Shown piece after piece: positions 9,093 through 17,913 of a stretch of DNA of 64,000 bases. The notes beneath the pieces were generated by a model that saw only the letters and a program-made list of their open reading frames with translations, did not search any database and was not told the origin of the DNA. Where the stretch lies: assembly GCF_014268505.2 (NCBI RefSeq), contig NZ_JABWQP020000012.1, positions 1-64,000 of the forward strand, given 5' to 3'. Numbering within the stretch: the stretch's first letter is position 1; each line of letters begins with the position of its first letter. Source of the stretch: Pseudomonas khorasanensis. GTDB taxonomy: Bacteria; Pseudomonadota; Gammaproteobacteria; Pseudomonadales; Pseudomonadaceae. The position numbers and the translations under genes were made by a program.

Positions 9093-10061
9093 ATGTCACT
9101 GTTGGAAATCAAGAATCTCAACGTTCGCTTCGGCGACAAAACCGCTACGCCAGTCGTCGACGGCCTCGACCTGAAAGTCGACAAAGGCGAAGTCCTGGCC
9201 ATCGTTGGCGAGTCGGGTTCGGGTAAATCCGTGACCATGATGGCGCTGATGGGCCTGATCGAGCATCCCGGCATCGTTACGGCCGACTCGCTCAGCTTCG
9301 ACGGCAAGGACATGCTCAAACTGAGCAACCGTCAGCGTCGGCAAATCGTCGGCAAAGACCTGTCGATGGTTTTCCAGGACCCGATGACCGCGCTGAACCC
9401 GAGCTACACCGTCGGTTTCCAGATCGAGGAAGTGCTGCGCCTGCACCTGAAAATGTCCGGCAAGCAAGCGCGCAAGCGTGCCATCGAACTGCTCGAAAAA
9501 GTTGAAATCCCGGGTGCGGCCAGTCGTATGGACGCTTACCCGCATCAACTCTCGGGTGGCATGAGCCAGCGTGTCGCGATCGCCATGGCAATCGCCGGCG
9601 AGCCGAAACTGCTGATCGCCGACGAACCGACCACGGCACTCGACGTGACGATTCAGGCGCAGATCATGGACCTGCTGCTGGCGTTGCAGAAAGAGCAGAA
9701 CATGGGCCTGGTGCTGATCACTCACGACCTCGCGGTGGTGGCTGAAACCGCCCAGCGCGTCTGTGTAATGTACGCAGGCCAGGCCGTGGAAGTCGGTCAG
9801 GTGCCACAACTGTTCGACATCCCGGCGCACCCGTACAGCGAAGCGCTGCTCAAGGCGATTCCCGAGCACAGCCTCGGCGCCTCACGCCTGTCGACTTTGC
9901 CGGGCATCGTCCCGGGCCGCTACGACCGTCCGCAGGGTTGCCTGCTGTCGCCACGCTGCCCGTACGTGCAGGACAACTGCCGCGCGCAGCGTCCTGGCCT
10001 CGACCCGAAAAGCAACAGCCTCGCCCGCTGCTTCTACCCGCTGAACCAGGAGGTGGCGTAA
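9093..10061 (+). CDS. dppD: Dipeptide ABC transporter ATPase DppD
   Basis: A 322-residue ATP-binding subunit. It shows Walker A GESGSGKS, the Q-loop VFQDPMTALNP, the ABC signature LSGGMSQR, Walker B LLIADEPTTALD and the switch His in ITHDLAVV. The C-terminal oligopeptide-transporter domain has a cysteine cluster (GCLLSPRCPYVQDNC...CFYPL) typical of Opp/Dpp ATPases, some of which bind an iron-sulfur cluster. The ATG at 9093 follows GAGGAG. Its stop overlaps the dppF start (TAATG), so the two ATPases are translationally coupled, suiting a 1:1 heterodimer. Confidence 0.96.
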   Translation: MSLLEIKNLNVRFGDKTATPVVDGLDLKVDKGEVLAIVGESGSGKSVTMMALMGLIEHPGIVTADSLSFDGKDMLKLSNRQRRQIVGKDLSMVFQDPMTALNPSYTVGFQIEEVLRLHLKMSGKQARKRAIELLEKVEIPGAASRMDAYPHQLSGGMSQRVAIAMAIAGEPKLLIADEPTTALDVTIQAQIMDLLLALQKEQNMGLVLITHDLAVVAETAQRVCVMYAGQAVEVGQVPQLFDIPAHPYSEALLKAIPEHSLGASRLSTLPGIVPGRYDRPQGCLLSPRCPYVQDNCRAQRPGLDPKSNSLARCFYPLNQEVA

Positions 10062-11041
10062 TGGCCGTCGTACTTACCGCCCGCGACCTGACCCGTCACT
10101 ACGAAGTCTCCCGTGGCCTGTTCAAGGGCCACGCGACCGTGCGCGCACTCAACGGCGTGTCGTTCGAACTGGAAGCCGGCAAGACCCTCGCCGTCGTTGG
10201 CGAATCGGGTTGCGGCAAGTCCACCCTCGCCCGCGCGTTGACGCTGATCGAAGAGCCGTCTTCGGGCTCGCTGCAGATCGCCGGGCAGGAAGTCGCCGGT
10301 GCCGACAAGGCGCAGCGCAAGCAACTGCGCAAAGACGTGCAAATGGTCTTTCAGAGTCCATACGCCTCGTTGAATCCACGGCAGAAAGTCGGTGATCAAC
10401 TGGCCGAGCCGTTGCTGATCAACACCAACCTGTCGGCCACCGAGCGTCGCGATAAAGTCCAGGCGATGATGAAGCAGGTCGGCTTGCGTCCTGAGCACTA
10501 CCAGCGTTATCCGCACATGTTCTCCGGCGGCCAGCGCCAGCGTATCGCCCTGGCTCGCGCGATGATGCTGCAACCGAAAGTGCTCGTGGCGGACGAACCG
10601 ACCTCGGCGCTGGACGTGTCGATTCAGGCGCAGGTGCTGAACCTGTTCATGGATCTGCAGCAGGAGTTCAACACCGCTTACGTGTTCATCTCGCACAACC
10701 TGGCGGTGGTGCAACACGTGGCCGATGACGTGATGGTGATGTATCTCGGTCGTCCGGTAGAGCTGGGCCCGAAGAACGACATTTACGAACGTCCGTTGCA
10801 CCCCTACACCCAGGCGCTGCTGTCGGCGACCCCGACCATTCACCCGGACCCGCACAAGCCGAAAATCAAGATCGTCGGCGAACTGCCCAACCCGCTGAAT
10901 CCGCCACCGGGTTGCGCCTTCCACAAGCGCTGCCCGTACGCGACCGAGCGTTGCAGCACAGAAGAGCCGCTGTTGCGCGAACTGGATAACCGGCAGGTGG
11001 CTTGCCACTACGCCGAGCAATTCCTCGACGGCGCGGCGTAG
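10061..11041 (+). CDS. dppF: Dipeptide ABC transporter ATPase DppF
   Basis: A 326-residue ATPase, second nucleotide-binding subunit of the dipeptide importer. Motifs: Walker A GESGCGKS, Q-loop VFQSPYASLNP, signature FSGGQRQR, Walker B VLVADEPTSALD, switch HN in FISHNLAVV, and the C-terminal Cys cluster (GCAFHKRCPYATERC...CHYAEQF). It starts by a one-base overlap with dppD. It is the last gene of the dpp unit; a REP-like inverted repeat and a T-tailed hairpin follow. Confidence 0.96.
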   Translation: MAVVLTARDLTRHYEVSRGLFKGHATVRALNGVSFELEAGKTLAVVGESGCGKSTLARALTLIEEPSSGSLQIAGQEVAGADKAQRKQLRKDVQMVFQSPYASLNPRQKVGDQLAEPLLINTNLSATERRDKVQAMMKQVGLRPEHYQRYPHMFSGGQRQRIALARAMMLQPKVLVADEPTSALDVSIQAQVLNLFMDLQQEFNTAYVFISHNLAVVQHVADDVMVMYLGRPVELGPKNDIYERPLHPYTQALLSATPTIHPDPHKPKIKIVGELPNPLNPPPGCAFHKRCPYATERCSTEEPLLRELDNRQVACHYAEQFLDGAA

Positions 11042-11066
11042 ACCAATACTGAGACCTCCACAAAAC

Positions 11067-11155
11067 CTGTAGGAGCTGACGAGTGCAACGAGGCTGCGAT
11101 CTTTTGATTTTCAGAAGCAAGATCAAAAGATCGCAGCGTTCCGCAGCTCCTACAG
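11067..11155. repeat. REP-like inverted repeat, GTAGGAGCTG family
   Basis: The left arm CTGTAGGAGCTG...GGCTGCGATCTTTTGAT and right arm ATCAAAAGATCGCAG...CAGCTCCTACAG are inverted copies around a short spacer. The same family recurs at 15274-15355, 31033-31115 and 40476-40653, with a half copy at about 13160-13195. These are typical Pseudomonas intergenic REP doublets at 3' ends of genes, here after dppF. Confidence 0.9.
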
Positions 11156-11184
11156 GGGATTTGCATTGAACCAGAGTTAACAAC

Positions 11185-11235
11185 ACCCCTTCCATTTCGA
11201 TTGCGCATCAGTCGAGGCCGAAGGGGTTTTCTTTT
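11185..11235 (+). terminator. Possible terminator of the dpp operon
   Basis: ACCCCTTC (11185-11192) pairs with GAAGGGGT (11220-11227), followed by TTTCTTTT. The loop is long, which weakens the call, but the position after dppF and before the converging small gene fits an operon end. Confidence 0.4.
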
Positions 11236-11244
11236 GCCAACGAT

Positions 11245-11508
11245 TTACGTCTGGCTGTCGCCCTCATCACCCATATCGTCAGTATCCGGATCATCCGTGG
11301 TCGCGTCGTCATCGTCGGCGCTGCCACCCTGCCCTTGATCACCCGGTTCCGATTCAGACTTGGCGATCATAAAAGCGCTCTGCCCCGTCTTCCCATTGAA
11401 GGCCTGCGAATCATGATCCTCGCACTCGGCCCAGGCCGTCGCTGTGCCGAGGGATAGCATCACCATGACTTTCAACAACAATAAAATTCGTAAAAACCTG
11501 CTTTTCAT
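11245..11508 (-). CDS. Small secreted protein with acidic tail, unknown function
   Basis: An 87-residue protein. The start at 11508 is preferred to the in-frame ATG at 11520 because GGAG lies 8 bases upstream and the product then begins with a compact signal peptide (MKSRFLRILLLLKVMVMLSL..., cleavage near TAWA/E). The mature part has one Cys (AECEDHDSQAF), a short neutral stretch, then a strongly acidic, low-complexity tail (SADDDDATTDDPDTDDMGDEGDSQT). No domain was recognised. The acidic tail could bind cations, but nothing in the sequence proves a role. It is a lone gene between dppF (convergent) and the MFS gene. Confidence 0.6.
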   Translation of the reverse strand: MKSRFLRILLLLKVMVMLSLGTATAWAECEDHDSQAFNGKTGQSAFMIAKSESEPGDQGQGGSADDDDATTDDPDTDDMGDEGDSQT

Positions 11509-11669
11509 AGCTGACTCCATCCGTTGCGAATTGAGACCTGCATGCCCGGAACGGCGCTGTGTGAAATCTAGTTGCGATCCGAGCGGCTCACCACTTAGGA
11601 CGCGACCGCACGGGCAGAAATGCCATCGACAGACAGATTGCTTTCGAATAACGCCAATAACCGAAACAG

Positions 11670-12851
11670 CTAAGCGCTACGTGTGGCCTGCCAGGTCAAC
11701 GGAATGGAGAACAGCACCAGCACCGAACTCATCAGCCAGACACTGTGCCCGCCAAACTGGCCGTAGAGCTGACCGCTGAGCACCGGCGACAAAAGCGCGC
11801 TGGCACTCCAGCTCATGAAGAACAGCCCGAAGTACTGCCCGCTCTTGCCACTCTGGGCAAACTGCATCGCCAGCACATTCAACGGCGGCATGAACAACGC
11901 CTCGCCCAGCGTCCAGATCAGCGTCGACAGACAGACGAAAACCAACCCGGAACCGAACGGCAACATCCCCAGCCCACAGGCCAGCAACAGGCTGCCCACG
12001 AGCATTTGCCAGCGCGAGCCCCAGCGTTCGACCGAGTGCGACAGCGGGATCTGCAGCGCGATTACCAGCAGCGCATTGAGCCCGAACTGCCAGCCGATCG
12101 CTTCGGTGCTCAGGTGGTAGTAATCGCGCAGATAATTGCCCAGCGTGCTGTAGACCGTGTCGAACGCGATGCCGAGCACGGCCGTCGCCGCCAGCAACCA
12201 GAGAAACGGCTTGTCACGGAACGGCACACTTGCGCCATCTGCGGATTGGTCTTCAAGCACCAGCACCGGCCGCCGCCACGTCGTGCGCACAAACCACAGC
12301 AAGGCCAGCAGCGTCATCGCCGCACTGGCGAAAAACACCCAGCGAAAATCCGCCTGAGCCAGAACCCCGCCCGCCACCCCGGCGGTCGCCATCCCGAGAT
12401 TACGCGCCACCCGGCTCAAGGCCTGAGCCCGCGAGCGTTGCGCGACTTCGCAATATTCCATGATCAGCCGCTGATGCAGCGTACGAATCGCGCCATCGAG
12501 GACACCGCTGAGCAGCAACAAACCGGCCAGCAACGGCACCTGTGTCACCAGCCCCAGCAACATCAACACCCACACCGAAACGAAAAACAGCGCCGCCGTC
12601 AGCCGCGCCGTTCGCACATGATCACTGAGCCAACCGCCGAGCATCGAACCGACCAGCAACCCCGCGCCATACCCCGCCAGCAGCCAGCCAACCGTCTCAA
12701 TCGCCAGCCCCAATTCCTGACGCAGATAAAGCGCCATGAACAACTTGACCATGGCACTCAGGCGATTGATGAATAAAAGCGCTGCGAGGACCCAGGCCAT
12801 CGGGCTGAAATAGTGCCTGAGGCGCATCAGGTGCTTCAGTTCACTTGTCAC
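11670..12851 (-). CDS. MFS transporter (DHA1-like), substrate unknown
   Basis: A 393-residue membrane protein with about 12 hydrophobic segments. The MFS loop-2 signature is visible as GYGAGLLVGSMLGGWLSDHVRTARL (residues about 60-84), and a second-half counterpart follows the central cytoplasmic loop near residue 200. Such proteins use the proton gradient to export or import small molecules; the substrate cannot be read here. The start is GTG at 12851 with GAGG upstream; an internal ATG eight codons on (MRLRHYF) is the alternative. It stands alone: a 160-bp gap separates it from the small acidic gene downstream, and a long repeat-rich gap lies upstream. Confidence 0.85.
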   Translation of the reverse strand: MTSELKHLMRLRHYFSPMAWVLAALLFINRLSAMVKLFMALYLRQELGLAIETVGWLLAGYGAGLLVGSMLGGWLSDHVRTARLTAALFFVSVWVLMLLGLVTQVPLLAGLLLLSGVLDGAIRTLHQRLIMEYCEVAQRSRAQALSRVARNLGMATAGVAGGVLAQADFRWVFFASAAMTLLALLWFVRTTWRRPVLVLEDQSADGASVPFRDKPFLWLLAATAVLGIAFDTVYSTLGNYLRDYYHLSTEAIGWQFGLNALLVIALQIPLSHSVERWGSRWQMLVGSLLLACGLGMLPFGSGLVFVCLSTLIWTLGEALFMPPLNVLAMQFAQSGKSGQYFGLFFMSWSASALLSPVLSGQLYGQFGGHSVWLMSSVLVLFSIPLTWQATRSA

Positions 12852-12961
12852 TCCATTGACCTCTCAAAACTGTTTCTCGAGCCGGAACACTAACGGCCAG
12901 ACAGACAGTTGTCGCGCCTCAGAATGCGTCAGACAACAAAAACAGAGACGCCCTACAGACC

Positions 12962-13195
12962 GGTGTAGGAGCAGCCTTGCCCGCTTAGTTGGATTGGGTG
13001 CATTCAATTAGAAAATGGTCGGCTTTCAGGCCGCCATCGCTGGCAAGCCAGCTCCCATATGGACCGATTACATCTGACAGAGAAAGGTCGGCTGTCAGCC
13101 CGCTTTCGCGAGCAAGCTCGCTCCCACGGGAAAGCAAAAGCAGAAGCGAGATCAAAAGATCGCAGCCTTCGGCCGCTCCTACACCAACGCGGCGC
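12962..13195. repeat. Mosaic of REP fragments
   Basis: This gene-free stretch strings together parts of several Pseudomonas intergenic repeats. It opens with GTAGGAGCAGCCTTGCCCGC, continues with a GGCAAGCCAGCTCCCA piece, then GGTCGGCTGTCAGCCCGCTTTCGCGAGCAAGCTCGCTCCCAC (half of the GTGGGAGCGAG family), and ends with GATCAAAAGATCGCAGCCTTCGGCCGCTCCTAC (half of the GTAGGAGCTG family). No single arm is paired with a full inverted partner, unlike the intact doublets elsewhere. Weak open frames across it have no translation signals and are not called. Confidence 0.7.
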
Positions 13196-13542
13196 AGCCG
13201 CACCACTCCAGGATGAGCGCAAGCTCGGCTGCTGCCCTTGATCTTGATCTTGATCCACGGGCGACGTCGGCAGGCTGAGTGGAGGGATTGATCCGGGGGC
13301 AGGCGCGAAGCGCCGTACGACGCAGTCGTACACATCGAAAGGAGGTGCAGCGAAGCAAACCGGAAGCGATGCGCCCGGATCGATCCCGCAGCGAAGGAAC
13401 CCGAGCCTGCGAGGGCCGAACGCAGGAGCAAGCGTTTTTTGCTAACTTTTTTTGGCGCTTGTAAAAAAGTAGGTCGCCGTAAGGGCGAAACCGCCAGACG
13501 CAGCACCCGCAGAAACGGATATACACCCAAAACCAACCAAGC
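13196..13542. repeat. Dispersed Pseudomonas intergenic repeat, non-coding
   Basis: The stretch contains short inverted motifs (GCGCGAAGCGC, GTACGACGCAGTCGTAC) and, near 13435-13494, TTTTTTGCTAACTTTTTTTGGCGCTTGTAAAAAAGTAGGTCGCCGTAAGGGCGAAACC. From memory, near-identical copies of this last segment occur many times in fluorescens-group genomes; copy number here could not be checked. Short open frames across it look like repeat translations rather than genes. Together with 12962-13195 it fills the gap between the MFS gene and prfC. Confidence 0.55.
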
Positions 13543-13545
13543 AAA

Positions 13546-13578
13546 AAAAGCCCCCAAGGCATGCACCTAGGGGGCTTT
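13546..13578 (-). terminator. Rho-independent terminator of prfC
   Basis: Read on the minus strand, AAGCCCCCTAGGTGCATGCCTTGGGGGCTT forms a stem followed by TTTTT, 20 bases after the prfC stop. Confidence 0.85.
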
Positions 13579-13597
13579 CAGAAAAACAGCTCAAACC

Positions 13598-15181
13598 TTA
13601 ATGATGTTCCCGCGTCGCACGGAATTTCACATCCGGCCAACGCTCCTCCATCAAGGCCAGATTCACCCGCGTCGGCGCCAGATAGGTCAAATGCCCACCG
13701 CCGTCGAGCGCCAGGTTCTCCACAGCCTTGTTGGAAAATTCCTCAAGCTTCTTCTTGTCGGCGCACTCAATCCAGCGCGCGGAATACACAGTGATAGGCT
13801 CGTACGAGCACTCAACCTTGTATTCCTCTTTCAAGCGGCTCGCGACCACATCGAACTGCAGCACACCAACGGCGCCCAGGATGATGTCGTTGCTGCGCTC
13901 CGGGAAAAACACCTGCGTCGCGCCCTCTTCCGCCAACTGCTGCAGACCTTGACGCAGTTGTTTGGATTTCAGCGGATCACGCAGACGCACACGGCGGAAC
14001 AGTTCCGGGGCGAAGTGCGGGATGCCGGTGAAACTCAGGGCCTCGCCTTCGCTGAAGGTGTCGCCGATCTGGATGGTGCCGTGGTTGTGCAGACCGATGA
14101 TGTCGCCCGCGTAGGCTTCTTCAAGCTGTTCACGTTCGGAGGAGAAAAACGTCAGGGCGTCGCCGATGCGCACATCCTTGCCGGTGCGCACGTGGCGCAT
14201 CTTCATGCCTTTTTCGTACTTGCCCGAGCAGATGCGCATGAAGGCGATGCGGTCGCGGTGTTTCGGGTCCATGTTCGCCTGGATCTTGAAGATGAAGCCC
14301 GAGAACTTCTCTTCGACCGGCTCCACGGTGCGCTCGTTGGCCACACGGGCCAGCGGGCGTGGCGCCCAGTCCACCACGGCGTCGAGCACGTGATCAACAC
14401 CGAAGTTGCCCAGCGCGGTACCGAAGAACACCGGGGTCAGTTGACCGTCGAGGAATTCCTGCTGATTGAACTCATGGCAGGCGCCCTGCACCAGTTCCAG
14501 CTGCTCGATGAAGCGGTCGTACTCGTCACCGAGGTGCGCGCGCGCCTCGTCGGAATCGAGCTTCTCGATGATTTTGGTTTCGGTGCGTTCATGCCCGTGA
14601 CCGGCGGTGTAGACGATGATGTAGTCGTCCGCCAGGTGATAAACACCCTTGAAGTCGCGGTAGCAACCGATCGGCCAGGTGATTGGCGCAGCCTTGATCT
14701 TCAGGACCGCTTCGATCTCGTCGAGCAGTTCAATCGGGTCACGGATGTCACGGTCGAGTTTGTTGATGAAGCTGACGATCGGCGTGTCGCGCAGCCGGCA
14801 AACGTCCATCAGCGCAATGGTCCGTGGCTCTACGCCTTTACCGCCGTCGAGAACCATCAATGCCGAATCCACCGCGGTCAGGGTGCGGTAGGTGTCTTCG
14901 GAGAAGTCTTCGTGGCCCGGGGTGTCGAGCAGGTTGACCATGTGGTCGCGATACGGGAACTGCATGACCGACGTGGTAATGGAAATACCCCGCTGCTTCT
15001 CCATCTCCATCCAGTCGGATGTCGCATGGCGATCGGATTTACGGGATTTCACCGTACCGGCCACTGCAATCGCCTTGCCCATCAACAGGAGCTTCTCGGT
15101 GATCGTGGTTTTACCGGCATCGGGGTGGGAAATAATGGCGAAAGTGCGGCGTTTCGCGACTTCGGCGGCCTGTTGGGTCAT
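13598..15181 (-). CDS. prfC: Peptide chain release factor 3 (RF3)
   Basis: A 527-residue translational GTPase that removes RF1/RF2 from the ribosome after peptide release. The G domain shows the P-loop SHPDAGKTT (residues about 18-26), the switch motif DTPGHEDF and the guanine-specificity motif NKLD. Domains II and III follow at normal length (E. coli RF3 is 529 residues). The RF3-type start AKRRTFAIISHPDAGKTT separates it from EF-G. It is a single gene with its own terminator; a REP doublet lies upstream. Confidence 0.97.
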   Translation of the reverse strand: MTQQAAEVAKRRTFAIISHPDAGKTTITEKLLLMGKAIAVAGTVKSRKSDRHATSDWMEMEKQRGISITTSVMQFPYRDHMVNLLDTPGHEDFSEDTYRTLTAVDSALMVLDGGKGVEPRTIALMDVCRLRDTPIVSFINKLDRDIRDPIELLDEIEAVLKIKAAPITWPIGCYRDFKGVYHLADDYIIVYTAGHGHERTETKIIEKLDSDEARAHLGDEYDRFIEQLELVQGACHEFNQQEFLDGQLTPVFFGTALGNFGVDHVLDAVVDWAPRPLARVANERTVEPVEEKFSGFIFKIQANMDPKHRDRIAFMRICSGKYEKGMKMRHVRTGKDVRIGDALTFFSSEREQLEEAYAGDIIGLHNHGTIQIGDTFSEGEALSFTGIPHFAPELFRRVRLRDPLKSKQLRQGLQQLAEEGATQVFFPERSNDIILGAVGVLQFDVVASRLKEEYKVECSYEPITVYSARWIECADKKKLEEFSNKAVENLALDGGGHLTYLAPTRVNLALMEERWPDVKFRATREHH

Positions 15182-15273
15182 GGGAAATCGCCTGGCGGTG
15201 ATTCAAAAAAGGGCGGCGAGTATAGCTTAAAAAGTAACCGCCGAACCACCGTCCCTCGGCCCCGCAAAACCCC

Positions 15274-15355
15274 GTAGGAGCTGCCGCAGGCTGCGATCTT
15301 TTGATCTGTAGTTCTAGAACAAAGTCAAAAGATCGCAGCCTTCGGCAGCTCCTAC
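15274..15355. repeat. REP-like inverted repeat, GTAGGAGCTG family
   Basis: GTAGGAGCTGCCGCAGGCTGCGATCTTTTGATC pairs with GTCAAAAGATCGCAGCCTTCGGCAGCTCCTAC. It lies between the divergent prfC and the osmoprotectant importer. The following stretch, 15357-15602, has no clear gene; it contains a CGTCAGG...CCTGACG inverted pair (15427-15462) that may belong to the importer leader. Confidence 0.9.
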
Positions 15356-15602
15356 AGGTGGCCAGATGGCATCTTATGTGGGAACCTTTCAGCGCTCGGA
15401 GACGTCCATCCCCTGTTACGAATTTTCGTCAGGGGCTGAAAAATCAGCAAGTTAGCCTGACGAGGCTGCGCTCATGGCTCGCTTTCAGACCGCTTTGCCG
15501 GGATTGAAAAACGGCTACTTTTCGCGAATGACTTTCCCGGCAGCCATGCGCGGCATGCCACACGGGACTGCGCTCGCCGACTACAAAAAAAGGAGTCCGC
15601 CT

Positions 15603-16319
15603 GTGGCTATCCGCTATGGCAAAGGGCTGATGGGAGGTGCGGTGGTGATCGCGCTCCTGGCCCTGCTGGTCCACTGGATCGGCATCAACACGATCGAACA
15701 CTACCGCGACGATTTGTTGTTTTACCTGCAAGCTCATCTGATTCTCGTCCTCGCCTCCATGCTGGCCGCCCTCGTCGTGGGCATCCCCGCCGGTATCTAT
15801 CTCAGCCGCCCGACCATGGTCGGCCGCGCCGAACGCTTCATGCAGATCTTCAATATCGGCAACACCGTGCCACCGCTGGCCGTGCTCGCGATTGCCCTGG
15901 GCATCCTCGGCATCGGCAGCGGCCCGGCGATCTTCGCCTTGTTCCTCGCCTCCCTGCTGCCGATTGTGCGCAACACCTACGAAGGCCTGCGAAATGTGCA
16001 GGGCTCACTGAAGGAAGCTGCCGTCGGCATCGGCATGACCCCGCGCCAGGTGCTCTGGAAAGTCGAGTTGCCGAACGCCGTGCCGATCATCGTTGGCGGC
16101 GTGCGCGTGGCACTGGCAATCAATGTCGGCACCGCTCCACTGGCATTCCTGATCGGCGCCAACAGCCTCGGCAGCCTGATCTTCCCCGGCATCGCCCTGA
16201 ACAATCAGCCGCAACTGCTGCTCGGCGCCGCGTGCACCGCGCTGTTGGCCCTGCTGCTCGATGGCGTGGTCACCCTCGCCAGCCGTCTCTGGCTGGAACG
16301 CGGTTTGCGCCCGTCTTAA
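15603..16319 (+). CDS. Quaternary-amine ABC transporter permease (OpuCB/CD type), first copy
   Basis: A 238-residue inner-membrane permease of the OpuC/YehW family that moves glycine betaine, choline or carnitine. The GTG at 15603 is chosen: AGGAG lies 7 bases upstream, and the product starts VAIRYGKGLMGG just before the first helix. An in-frame ATG at 15474 would add 43 residues without a clear ribosome site. The EAA-like loop is seen as LKEAAVGIGMTPRQVLWKVELPNAVPIIVGGVR, and QIFNIGNTVPPLAVLAI is a family landmark. It begins a four-gene unit permease - binding protein - permease - ATPase. The precise substrate is not determinable. Confidence 0.9.
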   Translation: MAIRYGKGLMGGAVVIALLALLVHWIGINTIEHYRDDLLFYLQAHLILVLASMLAALVVGIPAGIYLSRPTMVGRAERFMQIFNIGNTVPPLAVLAIALGILGIGSGPAIFALFLASLLPIVRNTYEGLRNVQGSLKEAAVGIGMTPRQVLWKVELPNAVPIIVGGVRVALAINVGTAPLAFLIGANSLGSLIFPGIALNNQPQLLLGAACTALLALLLDGVVTLASRLWLERGLRPS

Positions 16320-16340
16320 AGGCTTTGCGAAGGAATACCT

Positions 16341-17246
16341 ATGAAACGATTTAGCTTGATTCTAAGCCTGATGCTGAGCAGCGCCCTGCTGTTTGCCGGC
16401 GTTGCCCAGGCCGCCGACAAACCGGTTATTCGCCTCGGTGCCCGCGTATTCACCGAGCAAACCCTGCTCGCCGAAATCACCGCGCAATACCTGCGCAGCA
16501 AAGGCTACGACGCGCAGATTACCGGCGGGCTGGGCAGTAACCTCGCCCGCAGCGCCCACGAAAGCGGCCAGCTGGACCTGCTCTGGGAGTATACCGGCGT
16601 GTCGCTGGTGGCCTACAACCATGTCGCTGAAAAACTCGACAGCGCGCAGTCCTACGCCCGGGTGAAAGAACTCGATGCGAAAAAAGGCCTGATCTGGCTG
16701 ACCCCGTCGAAATTCAGCAACACCTACGCCCTAGCCCTGCCGAAAAAAGTCGCCGAGCAATATCCGCAGATCGGCAACATCAGCCAACTCAATGAAGTGC
16801 TGCGCGCGGAGGCCGAGACCAATCACCTGGTGGCGCTGGATACCGAGTTCGCCAACCGCTCTGACGGCCTGATCGGCATGGTTGATCTCTACGACATGAA
16901 CCTGACCCGCAAGAACATCCGTCAAATGGACGCCGGGCTGGTTTACACCGCGCTGCGCAACGGCCAGGTATTCGCCGGTCTGGTTTACACCACCGACGGT
17001 CGTTTGAATGCTTTCGGCCTGAAATTGCTGGAAGACGACAAGCACTACTTCCCCGACTACACCGCCGCGCCCGTGGTGCGTCAGGCCACGCTGGACGCTA
17101 ACCCGAAACTGGCCGAACAACTCAAGCCGCTGGCCGAACTGTTTGACGATGAAACCATGCGCCAGCTCAACGCGCGGGTCGATGTCGATCATGAAAGCCC
17201 ATCGTCCGTTGCCGCCGATTTCCTGCGCCAGCACCCACTGAATTAA
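16341..17246 (+). CDS. Quaternary-amine ABC transporter substrate-binding protein (OpuAC/OsmF type)
   Basis: A 301-residue periplasmic binding protein with signal peptide (MKRFSLILSLMLSSALLFAGVAQA/A). The mature part has the OpuAC-family opening IRLGARVFTEQTLLAEI, GGLGSNLARSAHESGQLDLLWEYTGV and GLVYTTDGRLNAFGL. It should capture glycine betaine, choline, carnitine or a similar compatible solute for the flanking permeases. AAGGA precedes the ATG. It is free-standing, not fused to a permease as in Gram-positive OpuFB-type systems. Confidence 0.9.
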   Translation: MKRFSLILSLMLSSALLFAGVAQAADKPVIRLGARVFTEQTLLAEITAQYLRSKGYDAQITGGLGSNLARSAHESGQLDLLWEYTGVSLVAYNHVAEKLDSAQSYARVKELDAKKGLIWLTPSKFSNTYALALPKKVAEQYPQIGNISQLNEVLRAEAETNHLVALDTEFANRSDGLIGMVDLYDMNLTRKNIRQMDAGLVYTALRNGQVFAGLVYTTDGRLNAFGLKLLEDDKHYFPDYTAAPVVRQATLDANPKLAEQLKPLAELFDDETMRQLNARVDVDHESPSSVAADFLRQHPLN

Positions 17247-17259
17247 GAGAGGAGAAGTC

Positions 17260-17913
17260 ATGGAATTCCTGAACGCTTTTTCCCATCTCGACTGGCAGCA
17301 GGTGATGCACCTGACCTGGCAGCACATCACGCTGGTCGGCATCGCCGTGACCCTGGCCATTCTTGTCGGCGTGCCACTGGGTATTTTGATGACGCGGTTC
17401 CCGACGCTCGCCGGGCCGCTGCAAGCGAGCGCCACGGTGCTGCTCACCGTACCGTCGATTGCGTTGTTCGGCCTGCTGCTGCCGTTCTATTCGAAATTCG
17501 GCCAGGGCCTGGGCCCGATGCCGGCGATCACGGCGGTGTTCCTTTATTCGCTGCTGCCGATCATGCGCAACACCTATCTTGCCCTGACCGGCGTTGAGCC
17601 GGGTATCCGCGAAGCCGCGCGCGGCATTGGCATGACCTTCGGCCAGCGCCTGCGCATGGTCGAGCTGCCGATCGCCGTGCCGGTGATCCTTGCCGGCGTG
17701 CGCACCGCCGTGGTGATGAACATCGGCGTAATGACCATCGCCGCCACCATCGGCGCCGGCGGCCTCGGTGTGTTGATCCTCGCCTCCATCAGCCGCAGTG
17801 ACATGTCGATGCTCATCGTCGGCGCACTGCTGGTCAGTCTTCTGGCCATTTTTGCTGACCTGTTTCTCCAATGGCTGCAACGCTCGTTGACTCCAAAAGG
17901 ACTCCTCAAATGA
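17260..17913 (+). CDS. Quaternary-amine ABC transporter permease (OpuCB/CD type), second copy
   Basis: A 217-residue permease paralogous to the first one in the cluster, sharing the loop IREAARGIGMTFGQRLRMVELPIAVPVILAGVR. The pair presumably forms a heterodimeric channel. The start follows AGAGGAG. The stop overlaps the ATPase start by four bases (ATGA), indicating translational coupling with the ATPase. Confidence 0.92.
   Translation: MEFLNAFSHLDWQQVMHLTWQHITLVGIAVTLAILVGVPLGILMTRFPTLAGPLQASATVLLTVPSIALFGLLLPFYSKFGQGLGPMPAITAVFLYSLLPIMRNTYLALTGVEPGIREAARGIGMTFGQRLRMVELPIAVPVILAGVRTAVVMNIGVMTIAATIGAGGLGVLILASISRSDMSMLIVGALLVSLLAIFADLFLQWLQRSLTPKGLLK

Noticed and set aside
11067..11155. REP doublets considered as possible CRISPR repeats
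   Set aside because: They are inverted pairs scattered singly across the window, without direct-repeat arrays, regular spacers or cas genes.
12985..13566. A 193-codon minus-strand frame in the repeat-rich gap
   Set aside because: It is made of translated REP fragments and a dispersed repeat, lacks translation signals and would be interrupted by repeat decay in relatives.
13601..15277. A 558-codon plus-strand open frame opposite prfC
   Set aside because: RF3 motifs are clear on the minus strand, while the antisense reading has no family features and no start signal.
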